Below the pieces are notes generated by a model, which searched no databases, had not been told where the DNA came from, and saw nothing but the letters and a program-made list of their open reading frames with translations. 64,000 nucleotides of DNA from assembly GCF_026625785.1 (NCBI RefSeq), contig NZ_CP113063.1, positions 4,154,001-4,218,000 on the forward strand, read 5' to 3'. Position numbers and translations under genes: made by a program. The DNA comes from Gordonia sp. SL306 (GTDB lineage Bacteria; Actinomycetota; Actinomycetes; Mycobacteriales; Mycobacteriaceae). This document shows, one piece after another, positions 28,248-37,600 of this stretch. Numbering within the stretch: position 1 is the stretch's first letter; each line of letters begins with the position of its first letter.

Positions 28248-30184
28248 GCGCTGCCGTCGTCATCAGAGTTGGACTTTCCCAGTGCGGCAGCCGATTCCCC
28301 GAAGGCGAGATACTCCTGGTGCAGGATTCGGGTGGTCAGCCCCGGAGCGAACCGGTGGCCGATCTCGGCCAGGGTGCCCACCGCCGAACCCGCGCGCCGG
28401 GGTCGGTCCAAGATGCCGTGCAGCACCCGGGACGCCGCCTTGTCCACACCCCACACGCCTGCCTGATTCTCGTAGGCCTCCGTGGGCGCGATCATCCGTG
28501 TCCGCACGAGGGGGAGCCGCACGTTGGTGAACGTGATGTGGTCGGAGAGGGTTTCGGTACTCGTCACATCGCTGAACGCCTCGAGAGCGGCCTTCGACGC
28601 GGCGTAGGCACCGAACCGGCCACCACGGGACTGCACGGCGATCGAGGTCACGTTCACGATGTGGCCGGACTGGCGCTCCACCATATGCGGGAGCAGACCC
28701 AGCACGAGGTTGACCGCGCCGAAGTAGTTCACCGCCATGAGCCGCTGGTAGTCGTGCAACCGGTCGGTCGAATTGATGGTGGCCCGACGGATCGAGCGCC
28801 CGGCGTTGTTGACCAGGACGTCGACGTGATCATGTTCGGCGAGAAGCGTTTTGACCAACCCGGCGACCGACTCCTCGTCGGTGATGTCGCACTGGTAAGT
28901 GTGTACCCGGCCGGGAGGCACGCCGTCCTTGCTCGCGGTCGCCGAGAGTTCGGCCGCCGCGGCATCGAGGCCGTCGGCGTCACGGGCGACGATGAACACG
29001 TTGGCCCCGCGCGCCACGCACATCCGCGCGGTGGCCTTGCCGATCCCGCTGGAGCCGCCGGTGATGAGGATGTTCTTGCCGACCAACGGTCCACGCGAAT
29101 CGTTGTGACGATGCCGGGCGGGGTCGAGGTGCGCGGCCCAGTATTTCCAGAGCCGGGGGCCGTAATCGTCGAGGTCCGGCAGCATGATCCCACGCTCACG
29201 GAGTGCGGCGACCGTGTCGTCGGATCGGAAGTCGACGGTCAGTGACACGGTGTCGAGGAGTGCGGGCGGGATGCCCTGCTGGGTGGCGAGGAGATCCCGA
29301 CCCACCCGTAGCGGTCCGGTACCGGCCAGCGTGAGCAACGGCTCGACGAGCCCGTTGGGAATCACGTTGCGACCTTGTGGCCCATGGAATCCGGGCGCGA
29401 TCGCGTTGTACATCCCGGTGATCGTGCGCCGTCGGGGATCGGCGAGGTGATAGACGATCCCACTGCGCTCCGGATCGAGGCTGCAGAGCGCGACGATCGA
29501 GCCGGCCACGTAGTCGACGGGAACGATGTTGGTGTTGCCGAGATCTGGCATCGGGAGGGGAAGTCCGGCGGGCAGGTGGCCCAGCATCGCGAGGTGGCCG
29601 AAGAAGTAATACGGGCCGTCCACCTTGTCCATCTCGCCGGTGCGTGAATCGCCGACGACGATCGACGGTCGGTAGACGCGCCAACGCAGTCCCTCGCGCT
29701 CGCGGACGACTTTCTCGGCCTCGAACTTGGTCCGGTGGTAGGGCGACGGAAACCCTTGTCCGGCATCGAAATCATCCTCGGTGAAGGTTCCGCGATGGTC
29801 GCCGGCCACCGCGATCGAGGAGACGTGGTGCATCATCGCGCCCGCCGTGAGGGCGAAATCGGCCACGCGGGCCGTGCCCTCCACGTTCGCGGCCTGCTGG
29901 GCGTCGGCATCGGCGGTCATGTCGTAGATCGCCGCGAGGTGGATGACGTGGTCGATGTCGGGGAGTTCGGCGCCGTCGACCGCGAGTCCGGGGGTGGTCA
30001 CGTCACCGATGACCGGTGTGACCTGGCCGGTGGCGTCCATGTCGGTGAGCATCTGGCTGAACCGCGGCAGCGTCTGCGCACGCACCAGGGCGTGAATGCG
30101 GGCATCCGGCTCGACGGTGAGGAGGCGTTCGATGACCCGGCGGCCGATGAATCCGCTGCCGCCGGTGATGAAGTATGTCGTCAT
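28244..30184 (-). CDS. acrA1: two-domain fatty acyl-CoA reductase, AcrA1 type
   Basis: 646 aa fusion of two short-chain dehydrogenase domains. The N-terminal extended SDR begins TGGSGFIG (7-14) with YHRTK as the Tyr-x-x-x-Lys site. A second Rossmann start, ILITGGSSGIGKA (around 375), begins a classical SDR with YAASK. This arrangement is that of mycobacterial AcrA1 (Rv3391), reported as a long-chain acyl-CoA reductase feeding fatty alcohol and wax ester synthesis; the position near imuB also agrees. A 20-bp palindrome 52-71 bp upstream suggests control by a TetR-type repressor. Confidence 0.87.
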   Translation of the reverse strand: MTTYFITGGSGFIGRRVIERLLTVEPDARIHALVRAQTLPRFSQMLTDMDATGQVTPVIGDVTTPGLAVDGAELPDIDHVIHLAAIYDMTADADAQQAANVEGTARVADFALTAGAMMHHVSSIAVAGDHRGTFTEDDFDAGQGFPSPYHRTKFEAEKVVREREGLRWRVYRPSIVVGDSRTGEMDKVDGPYYFFGHLAMLGHLPAGLPLPMPDLGNTNIVPVDYVAGSIVALCSLDPERSGIVYHLADPRRRTITGMYNAIAPGFHGPQGRNVIPNGLVEPLLTLAGTGPLRVGRDLLATQQGIPPALLDTVSLTVDFRSDDTVAALRERGIMLPDLDDYGPRLWKYWAAHLDPARHRHNDSRGPLVGKNILITGGSSGIGKATARMCVARGANVFIVARDADGLDAAAAELSATASKDGVPPGRVHTYQCDITDEESVAGLVKTLLAEHDHVDVLVNNAGRSIRRATINSTDRLHDYQRLMAVNYFGAVNLVLGLLPHMVERQSGHIVNVTSIAVQSRGGRFGAYAASKAALEAFSDVTSTETLSDHITFTNVRLPLVRTRMIAPTEAYENQAGVWGVDKAASRVLHGILDRPRRAGSAVGTLAEIGHRFAPGLTTRILHQEYLAFGESAAALGKSNSDDDGSA

Positions 30185-30235
30185 GGCTGTGGTGTCCGAT
30201 CTTCTCCGAGCGTGACTTCGACCAGCGTGACTCGG

Positions 30236-30255
30236 TTCTTACTTGACGGTAAGAA
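30236..30255. promoter_or_regulatory. palindromic operator upstream of acrA1
   Basis: TTCTTAC (30236-30242), six bases, GTAAGAA (30249-30255) is a perfect inverted repeat of TetR-operator size. It lies 52-71 bp upstream of the acrA1 ATG and about 95 bp from the 3' end of the tetR gene. It is the strongest palindrome in this 163-bp gap (30185-30347). The protein that binds it is not known; the adjacent TetR is the first candidate. Confidence 0.6.
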
Positions 30256-30347
30256 GCCGGTTTCTACCCAGGGTGACATTTACATTGACGAATGGCAACA
30301 TCAGGTCCGCCGTGTGTCGGGACATGGCTCGTGAGGTGTGGCGGAGC

Positions 30348-30923
30348 TCAGGACGTCGGATCGAACAGTTCCGCGAGTGCGTCGACGCGCCTACGTCGGT
30401 TACCGGGGCTCAGTCGCTGACCTCGGGTGAGGGCCGACATCCCGTGTAGCGCGCTCCACAGCAACTCTGCCCGGGTGCCAGCGTCGTCGGCGTGGTCGCC
30501 GCCGACGGCATCGACCAGGACGTCGAAGGCCGCCCGCAACTCGGCCGGCGTGGAGTCGTGTGCGAACTGCACGCCGAGCTGCATCGAGAACATCGCTTCA
30601 TAGGTTGCGGGATTCTCGGCGGCGAAGGTCAGGTAGGCCTCGATGAACGCGCCGAGGCGATCGGTCGCGTCGGCGCCGTCGAGCGCCTGCCGCATCACAG
30701 ACGTGAAGTCGGCGAATCCGGCGAGCGCGACCGCGCTGACGATCCCGTCCCGCCCGTCCGGGAAGTGGCCGTAGAGCACAGGCGGGCTGTACTCGATCTC
30801 GCCCGCGAGGCGGCGAGTCGTCACCGCGGCCCAGCCCTCGCTGTCGGCGATCGAGCGGGCGCAGTCGACGATCTTGCGCTCGCGTTCCTGCTTGTCCCGT
30901 GCCTTACGCTCGTGAACTCCCAC
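30348..30923 (-). CDS. TetR-family transcriptional regulator
   Basis: 191 aa. The N-terminal HTH is seen as VTTRRLAGEIEYSPPVLYGHF, with WAAVT before it. The ligand domain matches the TetR_C group with ENPATYEAMFSMQLG. It lies downstream of nothing on its strand and is divergent from the DUF4267-cupin-GNAT genes. Between them is GATAGA (30941-30946) with TCTATC (30964-30969), a possible second operator. It could control either neighbour. The effector is unknown. Confidence 0.85.
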   Translation of the reverse strand: MGVHERKARDKQERERKIVDCARSIADSEGWAAVTTRRLAGEIEYSPPVLYGHFPDGRDGIVSAVALAGFADFTSVMRQALDGADATDRLGAFIEAYLTFAAENPATYEAMFSMQLGVQFAHDSTPAELRAAFDVLVDAVGGDHADDAGTRAELLWSALHGMSALTRGQRLSPGNRRRRVDALAELFDPTS

Positions 30924-30998
30924 GCACCGAGGATATCACTGATAGATTTCGGTCCAGCAGTAGTCTATCGTTGGTAGAAATTGTTCAAATGGAAGGTC

Positions 30999-31375
30999 AT
31001 GTTCATGCTCACCTCCTCGATCGGACTCGTCCTCAGCTGGATCGGCGCCCTCGGCACATGGCGATCGGCGCGGCCTATCTGGCGAAGAACGAGAAGAATG
31101 CCGCCGGCTTCGGTCTTCCCGTCCTCCCGGCGTCGGATGCGCGCGGGTGGTGGCAGGTGAAGGGGATTCGTGACGTCGCGACCGGCCTGCTCGTGATCGT
31201 CTTCACGTTCGCGGCCCGCGATCAGCTCGCACTTCTCGTGCTCGTGCTCGCGTTGATTCCGCTGGGTGACATGTGGATCGTCCTGTCCAATGAGGGGGAC
31301 CGGAAGGCGGCGTTGGGCATCCATGGTGCGACGGCGCTGGCGATGATCGTGGCCGCAGTTCTGCTGTTCGTCTGA
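30999..31375 (+). pseudogene. DUF4267 membrane protein with a one-base frameshift
   Basis: Translation from ATG 30999 (preceded by GGAAGG at the right distance) gives MFMLTSSIGLVLSWIGALGT, the usual first helix. The family sequence then continues one base out of phase from 31058: MAIGAAYLAKNEKNAAGFGL, then a GIRDVATGLLV helix and two more helices to the stop at 31373-31375. Joined, these make a normal four-helix DUF4267 protein of about 125 aa, so one base is missing near 31055-31058. The intact frame from 30999 ends at a TGA at 31158-31160. Either a true mutation or a sequencing error; restart at ATG 31058 would lose the first helix. Confidence 0.75.
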
Positions 31376-31410
31376 CCGACCGACCGGAACCGACACGAAG
31401 GAGACAAACG

Positions 31411-31917
31411 ATGACCGACATCACCGGGCACGAGCCAGGGGTGCGAAGCCCCGACGACGAGGTGGTGGGTACCGACCGTGCCTCGATGCACCTGCTGTTC
31501 GACGCATCTGAAACCGACGATGCGCTCAGCACACTCGAGGTCCGACTGCAGGCAGGCGCCGATGGTGCGGCCCCGCACTTCCACCGACGATCATCGGAGA
31601 TGTTCTACGTCGTCGACGGCGAACTCAGGGTGATGACGGGCGATCGGATCGTCACGGTCGGTGTCGGGAACTCGCTGGTGGTGCCCCCGCTGATGCCGCA
31701 CGCCTTCGGTGCGACGCCGGATAGTGCGGCCCGGGTGTTGATCGTGCTCACGCCGGGCGTCGAACGTTTCGAGTACTTCCGGCTGCTCGCGCGGATCCAG
31801 GCGGGTGAAGCGACGCTGGAAGAGCTTGCCGCAGTGCAGGACGAGTTCGACAACCACTTCGTCGACGCGCCGCTGTGGTGGCAGGACCGACAGGCGTCGA
31901 GGGGCAGTGATGGTTGA
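31411..31917 (+). CDS. small cupin-domain protein
   Basis: 168 aa single cupin. Metal ligands are in PHFHRRSSEMFYVVDGEL (two His and a Glu) and MPHAFG (His). GAAGGAGA lies 6-8 bases before ATG 31411. The enzyme or sensor role is unknown. It follows the frameshifted DUF4267 gene by 36 bp and overlaps the GNAT gene, so the three look like one operon divergent from tetR. Confidence 0.83.
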   Translation: MTDITGHEPGVRSPDDEVVGTDRASMHLLFDASETDDALSTLEVRLQAGADGAAPHFHRRSSEMFYVVDGELRVMTGDRIVTVGVGNSLVVPPLMPHAFGATPDSAARVLIVLTPGVERFEYFRLLARIQAGEATLEELAAVQDEFDNHFVDAPLWWQDRQASRGSDG

Positions 31918-32446
31918 GTGCCGGACCGAGGTCGAGCGCGATGTCAGAGGGATTCGCGACGTGGTCTTCGCGGCGTTCGGCCGATGCGACGAAGCGGATC
32001 TCGTGGAGGCGCTCCGACGAGATCCGGAGGCTTGGATACCGGGGCTGTCGGTGGTGGCGATCGGTGTCGATGGAGATGTCGTCGGGTACGCCCTGCTGAC
32101 CCGCTGTCGAGTGGGCGGGCACCGGGCGCTCGCCCTGGCCCCCTGTGCGGTGTCGCCGGAATGGCAGAACCGTGGGGTCGGCACCGACGTCACCGCGTAT
32201 GCGCTGGACTGTGCACGTATGCGGGCGGCACGTACGCGTGTGGTCGACGAGCGGCCGCCGGAGAATCTGGTGGTGGTTCTCGGTCATCCTGAGTTCTATC
32301 CCCGTTTCGGATTCCGCCCCGCGACCGAAGTGGGGATCGCAGCGTCGTTCGAGGTGCCCGACGAGGCATTGATGTACCTCGCCCTCGACACGGACGAACC
32401 GATCCCGTCCGGGGTGATCGAGTATCCGGCGGCGTTCGGGGTCTGA
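31910..32446 (+). CDS. GNAT-family N-acetyltransferase
   Basis: 178 aa. The acetyl-CoA loop is SPEWQNRGVGTDVTAYAL and the C-terminal part GHPEFYPRFGFRPATEVGI is that of the YhbS-like group. Substrate unknown. The ATG at 31910 lies inside the cupin gene (8-base overlap), indicating coupled translation. The dnaE2 promoter begins within 35 bp of its stop. Confidence 0.85.
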   Translation: MVECRTEVERDVRGIRDVVFAAFGRCDEADLVEALRRDPEAWIPGLSVVAIGVDGDVVGYALLTRCRVGGHRALALAPCAVSPEWQNRGVGTDVTAYALDCARMRAARTRVVDERPPENLVVVLGHPEFYPRFGFRPATEVGIAASFEVPDEALMYLALDTDEPIPSGVIEYPAAFGV

Positions 32447-32477
32447 CGCGTGAGTGGGGAGCTCCACTCCTGGATCA

Positions 32478-32508
32478 TCGAACACACGTTCGATAGACTC
32501 GATGGGTG
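32478..32508 (+). promoter_or_regulatory. perfect SOS box and leaderless promoter of dnaE2
   Basis: TCGAAC-ACAC-GTTCGA (32478-32493) is a perfect LexA palindrome. TAGACT (32494-32499) follows directly as the -10, and six bases later is the GTG start at 32506. LexA bound here would cover the promoter core. No ribosome binding site is present. Confidence 0.88.
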
Positions 32509-35500
32509 GGATGGGACCAGGGGCCACCGACGTGGTCGGAGATGGAGCGGGTGCTCTCCGGCCGCGCGCCGGGACACGGGCGGCCCGGGGAGGCGTTCGG
32601 ACCCGGTGACAATTCCGGGGACGGCAACGACAGCCCCGCATGGTCTCGGAAACGGGGTGCTTACCGCCCCGAGGGCGTGGAACGAGGTCGATCGTCCGTC
32701 CGATATGCCGAACTCCACGCGCACAGTTCCTACAGTTTTCTCGACGGTGCCTCGATGCCGGAGGAGATGGTCGAGGAGGCGCAGCGTCTGGACCTGGAGG
32801 CCCTTGCCGTCACCGATCACGACGGCTTCTACGGGGTGGTCCGATTTGCCGAGGCGGCAAGGGAGTTCGGCATGCCCACGGTGTTCGGTGCCGAGCTGTC
32901 CCTGGAGCCCGACGTCACGCGGACGGGTGTACCGGACCCGCCGGGCGAACATCTGCTCGTCCTCGCTCGCGACAGCGAGGGGTATCGGCGACTGTCCAGG
33001 ACCATCGCGGACGCGCACATGGTCGCGGGGGAGAAGGGGTTGCTGCGCTACGACCGGGAACGACTGCCGGATACGGGAGGTGGCCATTGGCTGGTCCTCA
33101 CCGGGTGTCGTAAAGGCTCCGTCCGGCGGGCGCTCGAGCGGAGTGGGCCCAGAGCCGCACGGCTCGCGCTGACCGATCTGGTGGACCGCTATGGCCGCGA
33201 GGATGTCGCGGTGGAACTCACCGCCCAGGGGTTGCCCGAGGACGACGAACGCAACGCGATCCTCGCCGGGCTGGCCACCGAACTCGGTCTGACGACGGTG
33301 GCGACCACCGGGGCGCACTTCGCCGGGCCACGACGCCGCAGACTCGCGACGGCCGTCGCGGCGGTCCGGGCGAGGACGGACATCGAGACCATCGACGGCT
33401 GGCTACCGGGTGTCGGTGGTGCACACCTGCGCAGCGGCGACGAGATGTCCCGGTTGCTCGCCGGGCATCCGGACGCGATCGACAACACGGTCGGGTTGGC
33501 TGCCGACTGCGCTTTCCGGCTGGGTCTCATCGCGCCGCAGTTGCCCCCGTTCGACGTCCCGGACGGGCACACCGAGATCAGTTGGCTGCGGGAACAGACC
33601 ATGGATGGTGCGCTGCGTCGCTACGGCACCCCGGGCATGCATCCGCAGGCGTATCGGCAGATCGAGCACGAACTGGCCATCATCGAGACCCTCACCTTCC
33701 CCGGCTACTTCCTCGTGGTCGCCGACATCGTCAATTTCTGCAAGCGCAACGACATCCTGTGCCAGGGGCGTGGAAGCGCCGCCAACTCGGCAGTCTGCTA
33801 CGCATTGGGCATCACCAACGTCGACCCGGTCGCGAACAAGCTCTTGTTCGAGCGCTTCCTGTCGCCCGAACGAGACGGCCCACCCGACATCGACGTGGAC
33901 ATCGAGTCCGATCGACGGGAAGAGGCGATCCAGTACGTCTACCGGCGTTATGGCCGTGACTACAGTGCGCAGGTGGCCAATGTCATCACCTATCGTGGCA
34001 AATCAGCGGTCCGTGACATGGCGCGCGCACTCGGTTATGCCACCGGGCAACAGGACGCTTGGAGCAAGGCGCCCGACGAGGCGCCCGACGACGTCACCGA
34101 TCTCGCAGGCGAGATCCTGGGGATGCCAAGGCATCTGGGCATCCACTCCGGAGGGATGGTGATCTGTGACCGGCCCATCGCCGACGTGTGCCCGACGGAG
34201 TGGGCGAGGATGGAGAACCGGAGTGTGCTGCAGTGGGACAAGGATGACTGCGCCGCAATAGGTCTCGTCAAGTTCGATCTTCTCGGGCTCGGCATGTTGT
34301 CGGCGCTGCACTACGCCATCGATCTGGTTGCCGAACACAAGGGCATCGAGGTCGATCTGGCGACCTTGGATCTGACCGAGCCGGCCGTCTACGACATGCT
34401 GTGCCGTGCCGACTCGGTCGGCGTGTTCCAGGTGGAGTCGCGCGCACAGATGGCCACCTTGCCGCGATTGAAGCCACGAACGTTCTATGACCTGGTGGTC
34501 GAGGTCGCTCTCATTCGTCCCGGGCCGATCCAGGGCGGCTCGGTGCATCCTTACATCCGGCGTCGCAACGGGACGGAGGAGCCGACGGTGGAACATCCGT
34601 CGATGCGCAAGGCGCTCGATCGCACACTGGGAGTGCCGCTGTTCCAGGAGCAATTGATGCAACTCGCGGTCGATGTCGCCGGGTTCGATGCCGCGGAGGC
34701 CGACCAACTGCGCCGAGCGATGGGTTCCAAACGATCGCCCGAGCGGATGGAACGTCTGCGCAGGAGATTCTACGAGGGCATGGAGGAGGAGCACGGGATC
34801 ACCGGCGAGATGGCCGATCGGATCTTCGAGAAGATGGCCGCATTCGCGAATTTCGGTTTCCCGGAAAGCCATTCGCAGAGTTTCGCGTCCCTGGTCTTCT
34901 ATTCGTCGTGGTTCAAGCTCCACCATCCGGCGGCATTCTGCGCGGCGTTGCTGCGGGCGCAGCCGATGGGTTTCTACTCGCCGCAGTCGTTGGTCGCGGA
35001 TGCGCGCAGACACGGTGTCGTCGTGCATCGTCCGGACATCAACCTGTCGCACGCGCATGCGGCCTTGGCGAACGAGGGGCTCGAGGTCAGGTTGGGGCTC
35101 GGCGGGATTCGAGGGCTCGGCGACGATGTCGCCGAGCGGATCGTCGAATGCCGTGACCGCGAGGGTGACTATCGGGATGTGACAGATGTGTCCCGCCGTG
35201 CGGAGTTGACGGTGCATCAGCTCGAGGGACTGGCGGGAGCGGGGGCGTTCGCCGGCTTCGGGATGAGTCGGCGGCAGGCCCTGTGGGAGGCGGGTGCCGC
35301 CGCGACGGTGCGGTCGGATCAGCTGGCACTCGAGTCGTCCACACGGACACCGACCTTGCCGGGGCTGTCGGAGATCGAACTGGCCGCGACGGATGCCTGG
35401 GCGACGGGTATCACCCCGACGTCCTATCCCACCCAGTTCCTGCGGCCCCGCCTGGCGGCGATGGGGGTGATCCCGGCCGATGGGTTGCTGTCCGTCGCAG

Positions 35501-35778
35501 ACGGATCACGGGTCACCGTGGCCGGTGCGGTGACCCATCGGCAGCGTCCGGCGACGGCGTCGGGTGTGACGTTCATCAACCTCGAGGACGAAACGGGCAT
35601 GGTGAACGTGGTCTGTTCGGTGGGGTTGTGGACTCGACATCGAAATCTGGCACACTCTGCATCAGCATTGTTGATCCGTGGCACCGTGCAGAATGCCGAG
35701 GGGGCGGTGACGGTGGTGGCGGAGCGTCTGCAGCGCTTGGATCTCCGAGTGGGAACTCGTTCCAGGGATTGGCATTAG
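32506..35778 (+). CDS. dnaE2: error-prone DNA polymerase DnaE2
   Basis: 1090 aa C-family polymerase. After an unusual 65-residue Gly/Arg-rich leader the PHP domain begins at YAELHAHSSYSFLDGAS (His71, His73). Catalytic aspartates are in PPDIDVDIE (Asp461, Asp463, Asp465), and the C-terminal OB domain includes FINLEDETGMVNVV. It is about 100 residues shorter than replicative DnaE1, as expected for DnaE2. It performs translesion synthesis with ImuA' and ImuB and causes induced mutation. GTG 32506 is fixed by the SOS promoter six bases upstream. Confidence 0.95.
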   Translation: MGWDQGPPTWSEMERVLSGRAPGHGRPGEAFGPGDNSGDGNDSPAWSRKRGAYRPEGVERGRSSVRYAELHAHSSYSFLDGASMPEEMVEEAQRLDLEALAVTDHDGFYGVVRFAEAAREFGMPTVFGAELSLEPDVTRTGVPDPPGEHLLVLARDSEGYRRLSRTIADAHMVAGEKGLLRYDRERLPDTGGGHWLVLTGCRKGSVRRALERSGPRAARLALTDLVDRYGREDVAVELTAQGLPEDDERNAILAGLATELGLTTVATTGAHFAGPRRRRLATAVAAVRARTDIETIDGWLPGVGGAHLRSGDEMSRLLAGHPDAIDNTVGLAADCAFRLGLIAPQLPPFDVPDGHTEISWLREQTMDGALRRYGTPGMHPQAYRQIEHELAIIETLTFPGYFLVVADIVNFCKRNDILCQGRGSAANSAVCYALGITNVDPVANKLLFERFLSPERDGPPDIDVDIESDRREEAIQYVYRRYGRDYSAQVANVITYRGKSAVRDMARALGYATGQQDAWSKAPDEAPDDVTDLAGEILGMPRHLGIHSGGMVICDRPIADVCPTEWARMENRSVLQWDKDDCAAIGLVKFDLLGLGMLSALHYAIDLVAEHKGIEVDLATLDLTEPAVYDMLCRADSVGVFQVESRAQMATLPRLKPRTFYDLVVEVALIRPGPIQGGSVHPYIRRRNGTEEPTVEHPSMRKALDRTLGVPLFQEQLMQLAVDVAGFDAAEADQLRRAMGSKRSPERMERLRRRFYEGMEEEHGITGEMADRIFEKMAAFANFGFPESHSQSFASLVFYSSWFKLHHPAAFCAALLRAQPMGFYSPQSLVADARRHGVVVHRPDINLSHAHAALANEGLEVRLGLGGIRGLGDDVAERIVECRDREGDYRDVTDVSRRAELTVHQLEGLAGAGAFAGFGMSRRQALWEAGAAATVRSDQLALESSTRTPTLPGLSEIELAATDAWATGITPTSYPTQFLRPRLAAMGVIPADGLLSVADGSRVTVAGAVTHRQRPATASGVTFINLEDETGMVNVVCSVGLWTRHRNLAHSASALLIRGTVQNAEGAVTVVAERLQRLDLRVGTRSRDWH

Positions 35779-35792
35779 AGAGGGGCGCGGCA

Positions 35793-36023
35793 ATGCCGAG
35801 GCAGATCGTGGTGACGGTGAAGCCGAGTAGTCGCAAGGGGCCGCTGGTGGAGACCGGACCGGACGGTTCGGTCACTGTCTTCGTCCGCGAACCGGCGGCC
35901 GATGGACGCGCCAACAAGGCCGTCGCCGAGATTCTCGCCGATCACCTCGGTGTGCCCCAACGAAAGATCGCCCTCGTCGGCGGAGCGACTGCCCGCACCA
36001 AGCGATTCCGCATCGACAACTGA
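35793..36023 (+). CDS. DUF167 (YggU) family protein
   Basis: 76 aa. The family core is seen as VTVKPSSRKGPLVE and EPAADGRANKAVAEILADHLGV, ending VGGATARTKRFRI. Members are small alpha/beta proteins of unknown function. ATG 35793 follows GAGAGGGG by about eight bases and dnaE2 by 14 bp, so read-through from the SOS promoter is likely. It is convergent with trmL. Confidence 0.85.
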   Translation: MPRQIVVTVKPSSRKGPLVETGPDGSVTVFVREPAADGRANKAVAEILADHLGVPQRKIALVGGATARTKRFRIDN

Positions 36024-36077
36024 CCACGTCGACAACCGGACGCATCCACACCGATCAGGGCGCAGTCGACCCGTCGG

Positions 36078-36542
36078 TCAGACCGCCCCGGTGAACCCGT
36101 TCTGCCGCCACGCCTCGTAGACGACGATGCTCGCGGCATTGGCGAGATTGTGTGACCGTCGCCCGGCCAACATGGGGATCCGGACCCGGTCGGTGACCGT
36201 CGGTTCGGCCAGCACGTCGTCGGGCAGCCCGGTCGGTTCCGGCCCGAAGAGCAAGACGTCGCCGGGGCGGTAGTCGACATCCGTGTGGTAGCGCGACGCA
36301 TGCGCGGTGAAGGCGAAGACCCGCTCGGGCTGGAGCGTCGTCCAGGCCGCCGCCAGATCGGGATGCACTGTCACCGTGGCCATCTCGTGATAGTCCAGGC
36401 CTGCGCGTTTGACCTGTGCATCGGACATGCTGAACCCGAGTGGTTCGATGAGGTGCAGTTCACAGCCGGTGTTGGCGGCGAGACGGATCGCGTTCCCGGT
36501 GTTGGGCGGGATGCACGGCTGATAGAACATGATGCGGAACAT
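36078..36542 (-). CDS. trmL: tRNA (cytidine(34)-2'-O)-methyltransferase TrmL
   Basis: 154 aa SPOUT methyltransferase. MFYQPCIPPNTGNAIRLAAN is the TrmL start, followed by LIEPLGFSMSDAQVKRAGLDY, and the knot region LLFGPEPTGLP and SHNLANAASIVVYEA. It methylates the wobble ribose of leucine tRNAs using SAM. It is the usual family length. The neighbouring dehydratase lies 54 bp upstream on the same strand. Confidence 0.93.
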   Translation of the reverse strand: MFRIMFYQPCIPPNTGNAIRLAANTGCELHLIEPLGFSMSDAQVKRAGLDYHEMATVTVHPDLAAAWTTLQPERVFAFTAHASRYHTDVDYRPGDVLLFGPEPTGLPDDVLAEPTVTDRVRIPMLAGRRSHNLANAASIVVYEAWRQNGFTGAV

Positions 36543-36596
36543 GGTCAGGCCAGGTTAGCGCCCGTGCGACCGGCCGGACGCACGCGCCTCCGACCG

Positions 36597-37556
36597 TTAG
36601 CGCTCCAATGTGGTGTTCGCACCGCACAGCACCACGCATAATGTCGAATCCGGTTCCGGCCGAACGGCTCCGGTGAGCACCGCGGCGACCGCCGTTGCGG
36701 TGCCCGGCTCCACCAGGATGCGAAAGGCGTCCCACAGGTGACGACGCGCCGCGATCAGATCCGCGTCCGACACCACCACACTGGTCACCGCGCGACCGGC
36801 GATGGTCGACCAGCAGATGTCCCCGAGCCGGGTCGCGCCGAGTGAGTCGGCGGCGACACTGTCGAGCTCCACGGGCACCGGGCGACCCGCCTCGATGGCC
36901 TGACGCAGGCACGACGACCCGACCGGCTCGGCGCCGACGATCCGGTCGCCCGGCCGCAGTACCGCTGTCAGCCCGCCGAGCAGACCGCCGCCGCCGACAC
37001 AGACGACGGTGGTGAGCGGACCGGCGACGTCGTCGGCGAGTTCGAGTCCGATCGTGCCGGCCCCGGCCACGATGTCGGGTTGGTCATAGGCGTGCAGCAG
37101 GAGAGCGCCGGATCGCCGGGCCATCTCGGCTGCCGCGTCGGCCGCGTGCTGGTAGCGGTCACCCACCTGATGGACGTCCGCGCCGAGTGCGCGCAGGCTG
37201 TCGACCTTGACCTGAGGTGCGGTCTCGGGCACCACCACGGTGCACCTGGTGGCGGCGATCCGGGCCGCCCACGCGGCGCCGATCGCGGCATTGCCACCGG
37301 ACGCGACCAGGACACCCGCGTCGTCGAGCAGTCCCTCGTCTCGCGCATGGCGCACGGCATTGAGGCTCCCCCGGGGTTTGAAGCAACCACCCGCCTGGAG
37401 GTATTCGAGCTTGAACACCACGTCGACCGGGCCGTCGGCGGCGTCGATCGAGGTCCGGAGAACCGGCGTCCGGCGCAGCGAGTCTGCGATGCGCTCCCGG
37501 GCGGCGACGACCTCGTCGAGGGTGACCGAACCCACCCGATCGGTAGATGGTTCCAC
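36597..37556 (-). CDS. PLP-dependent serine/threonine dehydratase
   Basis: 319 aa fold-II enzyme. The PLP lysine is in the [12 protein letters not shown] motif, the phosphate loop is [11 protein letters not shown], and [13 protein letters not shown] precedes it. The GSLNA in place of GAxNA, and the absence of a C-terminal ACT domain, fit a small catabolic threonine or serine dehydratase. Start is GTG 37556. It is divergent from folD, 44 bp apart. Confidence 0.87.
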   Translation of the reverse strand: MEPSTDRVGSVTLDEVVAARERIADSLRRTPVLRTSIDAADGPVDVVFKLEYLQAGGCFKPRGSLNAVRHARDEGLLDDAGVLVASGGNAAIGAAWAARIAATRCTVVVPETAPQVKVDSLRALGADVHQVGDRYQHAADAAAEMARRSGALLLHAYDQPDIVAGAGTIGLELADDVAGPLTTVVCVGGGGLLGGLTAVLRPGDRIVGAEPVGSSCLRQAIEAGRPVPVELDSVAADSLGATRLGDICWSTIAGRAVTSVVVSDADLIAARRHLWDAFRILVEPGTATAVAAVLTGAVRPEPDSTLCVVLCGANTTLER

Positions 37557-37600
37557 GTCGATCCACAGTACTGATGGGGCAGATGGAACAATGGATCTCC

